From NCBI RefSeq assembly GCF_000176015.1, contig NZ_ACYY01000011.1, forward strand, positions 1-64,000: a stretch of DNA of 64,000 nt, read 5' to 3'. Below, in pieces: positions 63,656 to 64,000 of the stretch. Below the pieces are notes generated by a model. The model was not told the DNA's origin, ran no database searches, and saw only the letters and a list, made by a program, of their open reading frames with translations. A program made the position numbers and the translations under genes. Source of the stretch: Rhodobacter ferrooxidans. Lineage in GTDB: Bacteria; Pseudomonadota; Alphaproteobacteria; Rhodobacterales; Rhodobacteraceae. Each line of letters begins with the position of its first letter. Position 1 is the first letter of the stretch.

Positions 63656-64000
63656 GTGTCGGCACTGAACATCAAGAAAGGCTCGACCAGCCACTCGGCC
63701 TACGAGTTGCGCGACCCCAATGCCGAGGCGATCGAGACCCATACTCTGGCGGTGCTGGTCGATAACGAAAGCGGTGTGCTGGCGCGGGTGATCGGGCTGT
63801 TTTCCGGTCGTGGCTACAACATCGACAGCCTGACCGTGGCCGAGGTTGACCATCTGGGCCACCGCTCGCGCATCACCGTGGTGACCACCGGCACGCCGCT
63901 GGTGATCGACCAGATCAAGGCGCAACTGGCCCGCATGGTGCCGGTACACGAGGTGCATGACCTGACGGTGGAAGGCCCGGCGGTGTTGCGGGAACTGGCG
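63656..64000 (+). CDS. ilvN: Acetolactate synthase small subunit IlvN (first 115 codons, runs off the window)
   Basis: GTG start at 63656 with GGAG 7 bases upstream. Sequence VSALNIKKGSTSHSAYELRD precedes an ACT domain: THTLAVLVDNESGVLARVIGLFSGRGYNIDSLTV. Binds valine and gives feedback inhibition of IlvB. In most relatives ilvB and ilvN adjoin; here an opposite-strand EF-hand gene lies between, so ilvN needs its own promoter. Confidence 0.95.
   Translation, partial: MSALNIKKGSTSHSAYELRDPNAEAIETHTLAVLVDNESGVLARVIGLFSGRGYNIDSLTVAEVDHLGHRSRITVVTTGTPLVIDQIKAQLARMVPVHEVHDLTVEGPAVLRELA

Noticed and set aside
1-64000. tRNA, rRNA, insertion sequences, phage genes, attachment sites
   Set aside because: Every intergenic gap was read; none holds a cloverleaf-like sequence with a T-loop, a transposase or integrase frame, or terminal repeats.

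Overview
The window is chromosomal, high-GC DNA from an alphaproteobacterium, most likely Rhodobacteraceae/Paracoccaceae (Rhodobacter, Tabrizicola or Gemmobacter-like). The pointers are the gene order pyrH-frr-uppS-cdsA-dxr-rseP-bamA-skp-fabZ-lpxA-lpxI-lpxB, an LpxI-type lipid A enzyme, a short alphaproteobacterial ProRS, a PccR-type regulator beside propionyl-CoA carboxylase, a choXWV/betIBA choline locus, bioMNY, and an ilvBN operon with a leader-peptide attenuator. Almost all of it is core genome. I found no insertion sequence, phage, CRISPR array, rRNA or tRNA.

Layout. 1-11.8 kb (minus strand): envelope and isoprenoid block (lipid A, BamA/Skp, RseP, Dxr, CdsA, UppS, Frr, PyrH). 11.9-16.5 kb: lipoprotein cytochrome c, LolD/LolC, a decayed quinone-oxidoreductase gene, ProS. 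16.6-27.5 kb (plus strand): pentapeptide-repeat membrane protein, then a tightly packed run perM-like/hdaA/ppk/ppx/VOC/GNAT/DjlA-like/EEP nuclease and a small exported protein. 27.6-38 kb: propionyl-CoA to succinyl-CoA genes (methylmalonyl-CoA mutase, pccA, pccB and the regulator pccR with visible TTTGCAA-type operators), interspersed with small exported or unknown proteins. 38-46 kb: nuclease, betA-betB-betI facing choX-choW-choV, which together import choline and oxidise it to glycine betaine. 46-56 kb: TopA (frameshifted), DprA, GabT, NhaA, the biotin ECF transporter BioMNY. 56-64 kb: a long RTX repeat protein whose C-terminal Hint domain is out of frame by one base, then ilvB with its attenuator, an EF-hand protein and the start of ilvN.

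Points that deserve attention. (1) The three interrupted genes (oxidoreductase, topA, RTX-Hint) are all put back in frame by one extra G in a G-run followed by CC, which looks like a systematic homopolymer error, or less likely slippage. (2) Convergent gene ends carry hairpin-rich repeats. Two copies, 34 kb apart, have the same architecture, and one stem differs at three positions that are all compensated on the other arm. (3) The ilvB leader shows a complete attenuation switch. (4) PccR-like sites lie upstream of both pccB and pccR. (5) The RTX protein ends in a Hint domain that keeps its N-terminal Cys but lacks a terminal Asn, and it contains an internal 873-bp duplication.
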